The translations under genes were made by a program, and so were the position numbers. This document shows, one piece after another, positions 33,597 through 41,684 of a DNA stretch of 49,377 nt (position 1 is the first letter of the stretch; the number at the start of each line of letters is the position of its first letter). Source of the stretch: Chryseobacterium gleum (GTDB lineage Bacteria; Bacteroidota; Bacteroidia; Flavobacteriales_D; Crocinitomicaceae); assembly GCA_945888595.1 (NCBI GenBank), contig CAMDAO010000006.1, positions 1-49,377 of the forward strand, read 5' to 3'. Under the pieces are notes generated by a model. It had not been told where the DNA came from. It saw only the letters and a list, made by a program, of their open reading frames with translations, and made no database searches.

Positions 33597-34901
33597 TTAT
33601 AAAATCTCACATTTCATCAATCCATCTCGATCAATCTCCATAAGTTTCACTGTTTGAAAGGTATTGGCTAATTTTGTATCGAAAACTGTTTTTACTTTGA
33701 TGTAATTTTCAGTAAATCCATTCATCATGCCATTTTCTTCTTCATTTTCAAAAAGAACAATTCTTGTTGTACCCACATTTTGTTCATAGAAAGCACGTTT
33801 CTTTTTATCTGAAAGAATGTGAAGCATTTTACTACGTTCTCGTCTAACATCCATTGGCACAACATCGCCTAATTTTGCAGCTCCTGTATTTACTCGTTCA
33901 GAATACGTAAAGACATGTAAATAGGAAATATCGATATCTTTAATGAAGTCGACTGTTTCCATGAATTCTTCGTCCGTTTCTCCCGGAAAACCAATGATAA
34001 CATCCACGCCAATGCAACAATCTGATCGAAGGGATTTTATGTGCTTTACTCTTTCTGCATACAATTCTTTCAGATATTTTCTGCGCATTGTTTGCAATAC
34101 ACGGTTGCTACCGGACTGAAGTGGGATATGAAAATGCGGCACAAAGTGATTGGATTCAGCTAATGTGAATTGAATAATTTCATCGGTCAGTAAATTGGGT
34201 TCAATCGATGAAATTCTATATCTGTCAATCCCTTCCACTTTATCTAGTTCCTTGACTAAGCCAAAAAAGTTTTCATCGGAACCTTGACCAAAATCTCCAA
34301 TATTTACACCTGTTATTACGACTTCTTTTATGTCTAATTCAGCTATCTTTTGCACTTCAAGAATAGTTGAAGCGATACTTGAATTTCGGCTTTTCCCTCT
34401 TGCTAATGGAATGGTGCAAAAAGTACAAAAATAATCACAGCCATCTTGAACTTTTAAAAAAGAACGCGTTCTGTCACCATAAGAGAATGCAGGGACAAAT
34501 TCTTTTGTGTTTTTAATATTGTCAAAATTAACCGTAGCGACTTCATTTTTTTTATCAATATTTTCAAGATGTTCTAAAATATTGAATTTTTCATTCGCTC
34601 CTAGAACCAAGTCAACTCCTGGAATTTCACCAATCTCAGTCGGCTTAAGTTGAGCAAAGCATCCGATTACAATGATAAAAGCCTCAGGATTTATCTTCAA
34701 TGCTTTTTTTACTAATTGTTTGAATTTTTTATCGGCATTTTCTGTGACAGAACAGGTGTTGATCACATAAATATCTGGTTTATCTTCAAATTCTACTTTA
34801 GCAAAGCCAGCATCTTCAAACAATCTAGAAATCGTTGAAGTTTCAGAAAAATTTAATTTACATCCTAAGGTGTAAAAAGCTACTTTTTTATATTGAATCA
34901 T
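33597..34901 (-). CDS. mtaB: tRNA t6A37 methylthiotransferase
   Basis: A 434-residue radical SAM methylthiotransferase that adds a methylthio group to t6A37 of tRNA. An N-terminal UPF0004 domain (VAFYTLGCKLNFSETS, INTCSVTENADKK, VIGCFAQLKP) provides three Cys for one Fe-S cluster. The radical SAM motif is CDYFCTFC; further motifs are ITGVNIGDFG and IGVDVIIGFPGE. A C-terminal TRAM domain follows. The ATG at 34901 is preferred over TTG at 34913, which lies inside the -7 box. Confidence 0.93.
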   Translation of the reverse strand: MIQYKKVAFYTLGCKLNFSETSTISRLFEDAGFAKVEFEDKPDIYVINTCSVTENADKKFKQLVKKALKINPEAFIIVIGCFAQLKPTEIGEIPGVDLVLGANEKFNILEHLENIDKKNEVATVNFDNIKNTKEFVPAFSYGDRTRSFLKVQDGCDYFCTFCTIPLARGKSRNSSIASTILEVQKIAELDIKEVVITGVNIGDFGQGSDENFFGLVKELDKVEGIDRYRISSIEPNLLTDEIIQFTLAESNHFVPHFHIPLQSGSNRVLQTMRRKYLKELYAERVKHIKSLRSDCCIGVDVIIGFPGETDEEFMETVDFIKDIDISYLHVFTYSERVNTGAAKLGDVVPMDVRRERSKMLHILSDKKKRAFYEQNVGTTRIVLFENEEENGMMNGFTENYIKVKTVFDTKLANTFQTVKLMEIDRDGLMKCEIL

Positions 34902-34910
34902 AATGTGCCA

Positions 34911-34918
34911 CAAAGTTA
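34911..34918 (-). promoter_or_regulatory. -7 box of mtaB
   Basis: The minus strand reads TAACTTTG, full consensus, nine bases before the ATG at 34901, so the leader would be only a few nucleotides. Confidence 0.5.
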
Positions 34919-35068
34919 ATCAAATTCAAAATAATAACTGTAGTTCGATTAATATTTTGCGATCAGATGTGAATTAAAAATCAGATTTTATAGTAAAAAT
35001 GTGCATGAAAATAATTGATTTGTAGTAGAGGCTAATAAAATTTGAGTACATTTAATTAAAATTTAAGA

Positions 35069-36643
35069 ATGAAAAAAAATCTCTTATTTCTTTGCGCAGT
35101 TGTCTTTGCTTTGAATTGTCAAGGTCAATTTGCTAATGTACTTATTAGTAATACAAATAATCCCGAAGAGGTGACGATTTGTATCAATCCGAAAAATACC
35201 AATCAAGTTGTTGGTGCTGCAAATCTAGATAATGTGTTTCATTCGAACGATGGAGGTTTAACGTGGTCCTTCGAATCGTTGGCCGATCCCGTTAATGGGA
35301 TTTGGGGAGATCCAATTGTTTTTACAGATACTTCAGGTAATTTCTTTTACGCACATCTTGCAAATCCTCCTGCAGATGGCAGTTGGGTGGATAGAATTGT
35401 TTTTACAAAGTCCATCGATGGAGGTATTTCTTGGTGGCCATCTGGAACATCAACAGGTAAAAACGGAACAAAAGTGCAAGATAAGGAAGGTATAATTGTT
35501 AATCAAGCTACCAATGAAATCTATGTTACTTGGACGCAGTTTGATGAATATGGAACATCAAACCCAACAGACAGCACTATTATTTTATTTTCAAAATCGA
35601 TCGACGTAGGATTAACTTGGAGTGCTCCAATAAGAATTAGTAAGCATGCAGGTAACTGTGTTGATGGAGATTCAACGGTGGAGGGAGCTATTCCGACGAT
35701 TGGACCCAATGGAGAGATTTTTGTCGTTTGGACAGGACCTAATGGGTTGGTTTTTAATAAAAGTGTAGATGATGGAGTCACTTGGTTTGCAGAAGAAAAA
35801 CATATTATTGATATTCCAGGAGGTTGGGATTATAATATAGGAGGCTTAGAACGTTGCAATGGTTTGCCGCAAGTGGTAACTGATTTAAGTGGAGGACCAA
35901 ATGCAGGGACGATTTATATTAATTGGACTGATCAGCGAAATGGCTCAGATGATACGGATGTTTGGTTAATAAAATCCTCTGATGGAGGAACAACTTGGAG
36001 TCCATTAGTAAGAGTGAATAATGATGTCGCCGGAAAGCAACAATTTTTAACTTGGATGACAGTTGATCAAGTCACAGGAAATTTATATTTTGTATTCTAT
36101 GATCGGAGAAATTTTAATGCGACAAGTGATTCCACTGATGTGTACTTAGCAAAATCGGTGGATGGAGGAATAACATGTACAAATGTTAAAATCAATGAGA
36201 ATAGTTTTATCCCAGATCCATCGGTTTTCTTTGGAGATTATATAAGTATTTCCGCTGTAAATGATATGGTGAGACCGATTTGGATGGCATTCGACGTTTC
36301 TGGCTTAAGTGTTTGGACTGCAATCATAGATGGAACAAATGTAGGAATACATGAAACAAATAATACTGCTTTTTCGCCCGTTGGATTATCGCAAAATTCT
36401 CCGAATCCTTTTAATCAAAACACATGGATCAAATTTGAATTGAATGTTGATGCGAAGGTTGATCTTGTAGTGAATGATGTGTTAGGAAATGAGGTAGCCG
36501 TTTTATATAAAAATGAGCAATTCAAGCAAGGAAGTTATGATTATATTTTTAATGCAAATTCATATCATTTATCGCCGGGAATTTATTGCTACAGTTTGAA
36601 ATGTAGTGAATATACGCTCACAAAAAAAATGAGTATTTATTAA
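35069..36643 (+). CDS. Secreted BNR/Asp-box repeat protein with T9SS sorting domain
   Basis: A 524-residue exported protein. It has signal peptide MKKNLLFLCAVVFALNCQGQ; six Asp-box/BNR-like repeats across residues 50-375 (SNDGGLTWSFE, SIDGGISWWPS, SIDVGLTWSAP, SVDDGVTWFAE, SSDGGTTWSPL, SVDGGITCTN), forming a sialidase-like beta-propeller; and a C-terminal type A sorting domain of the type IX system (SQNSPNPFNQNTWIKFEL, then SPGIYCYSLK). The product is thus exported across the outer membrane. Sialidase activity is not implied, because the arginine triad is not evident. It is a single-gene unit. Confidence 0.88.
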   Translation: MKKNLLFLCAVVFALNCQGQFANVLISNTNNPEEVTICINPKNTNQVVGAANLDNVFHSNDGGLTWSFESLADPVNGIWGDPIVFTDTSGNFFYAHLANPPADGSWVDRIVFTKSIDGGISWWPSGTSTGKNGTKVQDKEGIIVNQATNEIYVTWTQFDEYGTSNPTDSTIILFSKSIDVGLTWSAPIRISKHAGNCVDGDSTVEGAIPTIGPNGEIFVVWTGPNGLVFNKSVDDGVTWFAEEKHIIDIPGGWDYNIGGLERCNGLPQVVTDLSGGPNAGTIYINWTDQRNGSDDTDVWLIKSSDGGTTWSPLVRVNNDVAGKQQFLTWMTVDQVTGNLYFVFYDRRNFNATSDSTDVYLAKSVDGGITCTNVKINENSFIPDPSVFFGDYISISAVNDMVRPIWMAFDVSGLSVWTAIIDGTNVGIHETNNTAFSPVGLSQNSPNPFNQNTWIKFELNVDAKVDLVVNDVLGNEVAVLYKNEQFKQGSYDYIFNANSYHLSPGIYCYSLKCSEYTLTKKMSIY

Positions 36644-36813
36644 CTTAACTAATTGCTGCAGAATATTTTGTATTCTTTTCTCAAAAGATTAAGTTAGTTA
36701 ATAAAGCACTATTAACTACTTGAATCTAATAGATTGCTAATTCCTCTGATAACAATCAGAAATAGTAGCTAAAAAATAACTATATTTACTCCCCGCATAT
36801 TTGGGCATATTAA

Positions 36814-37287
36814 ATGGAAAAAGAAATTATTATCAAATACAGTGAATTTTCTTCCTGGAAAGAATTATCCGAAAAAGAAGTGAAAATGGTTGATCTTGCG
36901 TATTCAATTTGTGAAAAAGCGTATGCCCCATATAGTAAGTTTCAAGTTGGAGCTAGTTTATTACTTTCTAATGGCGAAATCGTATCAGGAAATAATCAGG
37001 AGAATATCGCTTATCCATCTGGACTTTGTGCTGAGCGAGTTGCTTTATTTTACGCAGGAGCTAACTTTCCAAATCATTCAATTCAAACGATTGTCGTTGT
37101 TGCAAAAGGAGATTTACTTCCAGTCAACAAAATTCTATCACCTTGTGGCAGTTGCAGACAAGTAATGCTTGAATCTGAAGCACGTCAAAATAATCTTCCA
37201 ATTCGAGTAATTTTAGTGAGTCAAAATGAAAGAACCATCGTTTTTGATTCGGTATATGATTTATTACCATTAGCATTTGGAGAATAA
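36814..37287 (+). CDS. cdd: Cytidine deaminase
   Basis: A 157-residue zinc enzyme of pyrimidine salvage converting cytidine to uridine. Zinc motifs are complete: YPSGLCAERVALFYAG (Cys and catalytic Glu) and SPCGSCRQVMLE. Also seen is YAPYSKFQVGASLLLSNG, the substrate loop. It is a single-gene unit, with CATATTTG about 24 bp upstream close to a -7 box. Confidence 0.95.
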   Translation: MEKEIIIKYSEFSSWKELSEKEVKMVDLAYSICEKAYAPYSKFQVGASLLLSNGEIVSGNNQENIAYPSGLCAERVALFYAGANFPNHSIQTIVVVAKGDLLPVNKILSPCGSCRQVMLESEARQNNLPIRVILVSQNERTIVFDSVYDLLPLAFGE

Positions 37288-37545
37288 GTGGTTCAATAAA
37301 TAGATCTTATTTTTACGCTATATTAGTTATTTACTAAAAAGTAATTTGATTATTATTGTTTGTTATTTTGCTTTCTAAGTTGTAAAATAAATAAAAAATA
37401 ATAAATTTGATTATAATTTGGTTTAAAGTACCGTTTTTATATACTATTTGATTAATTCTTAGGAGTACTATTTGCTTTTTGATTAATCTTATGCAAAGAC
37501 TTCAGTAGAGAAATTTTTTTACGTAAAATTATCGACTCAATTTAT

Positions 37546-37553
37546 TATATTTG
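37546..37553 (+). promoter_or_regulatory. -7 box of the pdhA-pdhC operon
   Basis: TATATTTG, a full match to TAnnTTTG, lies 27 bp upstream of the pdhA ATG. The region before it (37288-37545) is AT-rich with no gene. Confidence 0.5.
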
Positions 37554-37580
37554 TCTTTTTGATATTAATACTTAATAAAT

Positions 37581-38633
37581 ATGGCTATTAAAGCTCCAAA
37601 AGCTCCAGAGAAAACTACGAAGAAATCAGTTTTAGCTGGTTCAAAAAAGTTTTCAAAGGAAACGTACATAAAATGGTATAAAGACATGTTACTCATTCGT
37701 AAATTTGAAGAGAAAACAGGTCAATTATATATTCAACAAAAATTTGGTGGATTTTGTCATTTATACATCGGTCAAGAAGCGGTTGTTGCAGGAACAGCAA
37801 GTGCATGTAGACCAGGTGATAAGCATATGACTGCATACCGAGATCATGGTCATGCTTTGGCGCTTGGTTCAGACCCACGAGTATTAATGGCTGAGTTATA
37901 TGGTCGTACTACAGGATGTTCAAAAGGAAAAGGAGGGTCTATGCATTTCTTTGACAAGGATAAGAATTTCATGGGCGGTCACGGTATTGTAGGGGCTCAA
38001 ATTGCTATGGGTGCAGGTGTTGCATTTGCTGAGCAATATAATGGAACAGACAATGTTGCTTTTGTATCGATGGGAGATGGCGCTACACGGCAAGGTGCTT
38101 TGCATGAAACATTTAACATGGCCATGTTGTGGAAGCTACCTGTTATTTTTATCATTGAAAACAATGGGTATGCGATGGGTACATCTATTGAACGTACTTC
38201 TACGGTGCGTGATTTATCTAAAATTGGAGCATCTTATGAAATGCCTTCATTTTCTGTCAATGGTATGTCGCCTGAGTCAGTTCATGAGGCGATCGAAGAA
38301 GCTGCAGATAGAGCAAGAAGAGGAGACGGTCCAACGTTATTAGATATTAGAACGTATAGATACAAAGGTCATTCTATGTCTGATCCGATGAAATATAGAA
38401 CAAAAGAAGAATTGTCAGATTGGATGGCAGTTGATCCAATTGATCATTGTTTGCATATTATTGAGGAGAATAAATGGTTGAAAAAGTCAGAAATTGAAGA
38501 TATTTCAAATTGGGTAAAAAAGGAAGTGGAGGAAGCAATTGAATTTGCAGAAAATTCACCTTATCCAGATGGTTCAGAATTGTATGAGGATGTATACAAA
38601 GAACCAAATTACCCATATATTAAAGAATATTAA
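37581..38633 (+). CDS. pdhA: Pyruvate dehydrogenase E1 component, alpha subunit
   Basis: A 350-residue thiamine-dependent subunit of the pyruvate dehydrogenase complex, which decarboxylates pyruvate. Motifs are GQEAVVAGTA, MTAYRDHGHALALG, KGKGGSMHFF and the ThDP/Mg site MGDGATRQGALHETFN through ENNGYAMGT. A Lys/Ala/Pro-rich N-terminal tail of about 25 residues is present. E2 follows directly. The beta subunit is not between them and must be encoded elsewhere. Confidence 0.95.
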   Translation: MAIKAPKAPEKTTKKSVLAGSKKFSKETYIKWYKDMLLIRKFEEKTGQLYIQQKFGGFCHLYIGQEAVVAGTASACRPGDKHMTAYRDHGHALALGSDPRVLMAELYGRTTGCSKGKGGSMHFFDKDKNFMGGHGIVGAQIAMGAGVAFAEQYNGTDNVAFVSMGDGATRQGALHETFNMAMLWKLPVIFIIENNGYAMGTSIERTSTVRDLSKIGASYEMPSFSVNGMSPESVHEAIEEAADRARRGDGPTLLDIRTYRYKGHSMSDPMKYRTKEELSDWMAVDPIDHCLHIIEENKWLKKSEIEDISNWVKKEVEEAIEFAENSPYPDGSELYEDVYKEPNYPYIKEY

Positions 38634-38654
38634 TTAGCAATTAGAAAAGAAAAT

Positions 38655-39905
38655 ATGGCGGATATAGTTTATATGCCTCAATTAAGTGACACAATGGTGG
38701 AAGGTGTTGTCGCTGGTTGGTTCAAGAAAGTAGGTGATAAAGTAGCTTCAGGAGAAATTTTAGCTGAAATTGAAACCGACAAAGCAACAATGGAATTTGA
38801 ATCATTTTATGATGGTGTACTTTTATACATTGGAGTAGGGGAAGGAAAAGCAGTTCCTGTAAATACCTTATTAGCAATTATTGGTGAGGTAGGTGAAGAT
38901 ATTACAGCAATTGTAGCAAATGCATCTGCACCTGTTGTTGAAGAAGTGAAAGTTGATGCGTCTCCAGCTCCAGTTGCAGTTGCTGAAGCGATTAAAGTTG
39001 AGCCAAAGCCTGTAGTTGTGGCAGCGGTGCCAACATCGAATGCAGAAGGACGATTATTTGTTTCTCCATTAGCTCGTAAATTAGCGGAAGAAAAAGGCAT
39101 TGATATTTCTCAAATTGCAGGGACAGGTGAAGGTGGACGAATCGTAAAAAGCGATATAGATCACTTTAAACCTTATACACCTGCACAAAGAATCGGATTT
39201 CCGCAATCAGCGCCAGGCGTTGAAGCATATACAGAGGAAACCGTTTCTCAAATGCGAAAAACAATTGCTAGAAGATTAGCAGAAAGTAAATTTACAGCGC
39301 CACATTTCTATCTAACAATGGATATTGATATGGATAACGCTATTTCAACAAGAAATCAATTGAATTCGGTGGGTGGAGCAAAAGTTTCCTTCAACGATAT
39401 GGTTGTAAAAGCAGTGGCATTATCTTTGAAACAACATCCTGTGATCAATAGTTCTTGGTTGGGTGATGTGATAAGAAGAAATCAACATGTGCATATTGGT
39501 GTTGCAGTTGCCGTAGACGAAGGTTTGTTGGTTCCTGTGGTTCGTTTTGCTGACACAAAAGGATTGAATCAAATTGGTGCTGAAGTGAAAGAATTTGCTC
39601 AAAAAGCGAAAGATAAAAAATTACAACCTTCAGATTGGGAGGGAAATACATTTACAATTTCTAATCTAGGAATGTTTGGTATTCAGTCGTTTACTGCCAT
39701 TGTAAACACACCAGATAGTTGTATTTTGGCTGTCGGAGGAATAAAAGCGATACCAGTAGTAAAAAATGGACAAGTTGTTCCAGGAAATGTAATGAATGTT
39801 ACTTTATCATGTGATCATCGTGTTGTTGATGGTGCGTCAGGCGCAGCATTTTTAAATACGTTCAAAGCATATTTAGAAAATCCAGTTACAATGTTGGTGC
39901 AATAA
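38655..39905 (+). CDS. pdhC: Pyruvate dehydrogenase E2, dihydrolipoamide acetyltransferase
   Basis: A 416-residue E2 core protein. It has one lipoyl domain (residues 1-80) with lipoyl-Lys K43 in EIETDKATMEFE, an Ala/Pro/Val-rich linker, a peripheral-subunit-binding domain (FVSPLARKLAEEKGIDISQI, about 132-165), then the acetyltransferase domain with the catalytic CDHRVVDGASGAAF. It transfers acetyl groups to CoA. It starts 21 bp after pdhA and is followed by a strong terminator. Confidence 0.95.
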   Translation: MADIVYMPQLSDTMVEGVVAGWFKKVGDKVASGEILAEIETDKATMEFESFYDGVLLYIGVGEGKAVPVNTLLAIIGEVGEDITAIVANASAPVVEEVKVDASPAPVAVAEAIKVEPKPVVVAAVPTSNAEGRLFVSPLARKLAEEKGIDISQIAGTGEGGRIVKSDIDHFKPYTPAQRIGFPQSAPGVEAYTEETVSQMRKTIARRLAESKFTAPHFYLTMDIDMDNAISTRNQLNSVGGAKVSFNDMVVKAVALSLKQHPVINSSWLGDVIRRNQHVHIGVAVAVDEGLLVPVVRFADTKGLNQIGAEVKEFAQKAKDKKLQPSDWEGNTFTISNLGMFGIQSFTAIVNTPDSCILAVGGIKAIPVVKNGQVVPGNVMNVTLSCDHRVVDGASGAAFLNTFKAYLENPVTMLVQ

Positions 39906-39920
39906 ATTGAAATATTTTCA

Positions 39921-39956
39921 AAAAAATGTCTGGGATTTCTTCCAGACATTTTTTTT
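39921..39956 (+). terminator. Intrinsic terminator after the PDH genes
   Basis: A perfect stem AATGTCTGG (39925-39933) and CCAGACATT (39942-39950), with an 8-nt loop, is preceded by A and followed by a run of T. It lies 16 bp beyond the pdhC stop. Confidence 0.92.
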
Positions 39957-40280
39957 GCTTTAAAGTATTGGTTGTGAAATTATACGTTTGTTTTAATATC
40001 ACTAATTAAAACACAACTCTACATATCTTAAACTTCTTATTTAATATATTTCGATAGTAGCTCAGAGAACTTTTTTGAACTCTGGTAATTCATCGTATTG
40101 GTGGAAATGAAATTACTTTTCGAAGCTGAGACTGCATAAAAATAAAGAAGACAAAATCGCCTTTTATAATCTATAAAATCTATAGTATTTATAGATTTAT
40201 TAACGTTTACTTGATAACTTCTATTATAATCTTTTATTTTCCATTGGAATTCACTTTAGAATTTTTTAAAATTAAGAAAC
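39957..40280. other. Intergenic region upstream of the split YeeE/YedE genes
   Basis: No gene is supported here. Near 40176 is a perfect palindrome, AAATCTATA-GTATT-TATAGATTT (40176-40198), a candidate operator about 82 bp before the first YeeE/YedE gene. The rest is AT-rich leader with no further structure that I could support. Confidence 0.5.
40176..40198 (+). promoter_or_regulatory. Palindromic operator candidate
   Basis: Nine-base arms AAATCTATA and TATAGATTT are separated by GTATT. The position upstream of the sulfur-transporter pair suggests a dimeric regulator, but none is encoded nearby. A chance AT-rich palindrome cannot be excluded. Confidence 0.35.
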
Positions 40281-40841
40281 ATGAATGTTTTAACACAGCC
40301 TTGGCCTTGGTATATTTCTGGACCTCTCATTGGTCTTATGATTCCTGTTTTATTGATAATTGGCAATAAAATGTTTGGAATTTCTTCTTCCTTGAAACAC
40401 ATTTGTGCTTCTTGTTTTCCTGCTAATATAAAATTTTTTGACTACGATTGGAAAGCGGAGTCATGGAATTTACTATTTGCTTTTGGGATTATTTTAGGAG
40501 GTTTAGTGGCTGGTTATTTCCTTCAAGATCCAAATGCTATTGAGATTTCAAAAAACACGACTGCAGATTTGAATGCTTTAGGAATAAATGACCATACAGG
40601 ATTTGCTCCGAAGGAAATCTTTACTATAGAAGCTCTGTTGACCTTAAAGGGATTTATACTAATGGTTTTTGGTGGATTTTTTGTAGGTTTTGGTGTTCGC
40701 TATGCAAATGGTTGTACTTCTGGTCATTCGATAAGTGGTTTATCCAATCTACAGTTTTCTTCGCTCGTTGCTACTATCTTCTTCTTTATCGGAGGTTTGG
40801 TAATGACTTGGTTGATATTTCCTTTACTAATGAAACTTTAA
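40281..40841 (+). CDS. YeeE/YedE family protein, N-terminal half type
   Basis: A 186-residue membrane protein of the YeeE/YedE (sulf_transp) family, thiosulfate-type sulfur-compound importers in E. coli. It has about four helices and the signature VRYANGCTSGHSISGLSN, where the Cys contacts the substrate. The early segment ISSSLKHICASCFPANI is typical of Bacteroidota members. The family protein in E. coli is a single chain with a repeat; here the two halves are separate genes 10 bp apart. Confidence 0.85.
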   Translation: MNVLTQPWPWYISGPLIGLMIPVLLIIGNKMFGISSSLKHICASCFPANIKFFDYDWKAESWNLLFAFGIILGGLVAGYFLQDPNAIEISKNTTADLNALGINDHTGFAPKEIFTIEALLTLKGFILMVFGGFFVGFGVRYANGCTSGHSISGLSNLQFSSLVATIFFFIGGLVMTWLIFPLLMKL

Positions 40842-40851
40842 ATTTTACACA

Positions 40852-41262
40852 ATGAAAATAATAAAATATTTACTACTTGGATTTTTATTTGGTGTGATTC
40901 TAATAAAAGCAGAAGTTGTTTCTTGGTTTAGAATTCAAGAGATGTTTCGATTTCAATCCTTTCACATGTATGGAGTTATTTTTTCTGCGATAGCTGTAGG
41001 AATAATTTCTATTCAGATAATTAAAAAATTCAAAGTGAAAACGATCACAGGAAAAGACATTAAGATTGGAAAAAAAGAATTGAATAAAGGAACCGTAATT
41101 GGTGGTTTTATTTTTGGTTTAGGTTGGGCTATTACAGGCGCTTGTCCAGGTCCAATGTATGCTTTAGTTGGAAGTGGTTTACTCGTTTTTGGTGTCGTAT
41201 TATTAAGTGCGCTTATCGGTACTTGGACGTATGGAAAATTTAAAGAAAAGTTACCGCATTAA
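40852..41262 (+). CDS. YeeE/YedE family protein, C-terminal half type (DUF6691-like)
   Basis: A 136-residue partner of the previous gene with about four helices and the second Cys signature AITGACPGPMYALVGSG. It probably forms a heterodimeric sulfur-compound channel with its neighbour. It ends 4 bp into the convergent DUF2141 gene, sharing the palindromic TTAA stop codons, and has no terminator. Confidence 0.85.
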   Translation: MKIIKYLLLGFLFGVILIKAEVVSWFRIQEMFRFQSFHMYGVIFSAIAVGIISIQIIKKFKVKTITGKDIKIGKKELNKGTVIGGFIFGLGWAITGACPGPMYALVGSGLLVFGVVLLSALIGTWTYGKFKEKLPH

Positions 41263-41684
41263 CGAATTTGAATTTTTAGATGTGATGTCTGCGATTCTTT
41301 CACTTCAAAAGACACGTCTTTAAAATCGGGCGGACCAAATGTTCCATATTTATTATTCGAAAACCCATACAATTCAATCGGATAGCCAACCATATTTGTA
41401 CTCAATTTACCGTTTTTATCTTTGTCTTGAAAAACAGCAATTGCATATGTTCCAGAAGTAATTTTTGAGAATTTTACGGTCATAGTTGGGGACGAAATTG
41501 CCACTATCTTTCCGTAACTCGATTGATCAGTCTTTGGAAATCCAGTTTCTTTAAATAGTCCAATGACAAGATTTCCTTTTTTAGAAAAATTGATACCCGT
41601 AATATCTACCAAAACGTCTCCACTCTTTTCACTTCGAAATGAAAAAAGAATCCATACACTTATGAAAAGCAATACTATTTTCAT
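41259..41684 (-). CDS. DUF2141 family exported protein
   Basis: A 141-residue protein with a short signal peptide (MKIVLLFISVWILFSFRS) and the DUF2141 beta-sandwich (GNLVIGLFKETGFPK, SGTYAIAVFQDKDKNGKLS, GFSNNKYGTFGPPDFKDVSF). Function is unknown. It overlaps the crtI stop by 4 bp and is thus the last gene of the carotenoid operon, a link seen in other Bacteroidota; it may relate to pigment in the outer membrane, which is inference. Confidence 0.85.
   Translation of the reverse strand: MKIVLLFISVWILFSFRSEKSGDVLVDITGINFSKKGNLVIGLFKETGFPKTDQSSYGKIVAISSPTMTVKFSKITSGTYAIAVFQDKDKNGKLSTNMVGYPIELYGFSNNKYGTFGPPDFKDVSFEVKESQTSHLKIQIR

Noticed and set aside
34902-34913. TTG start of mtaB at 34913
   Set aside because: It overlaps the TAACTTTG -7 box; the ATG at 34901 starts just before the conserved N terminus.
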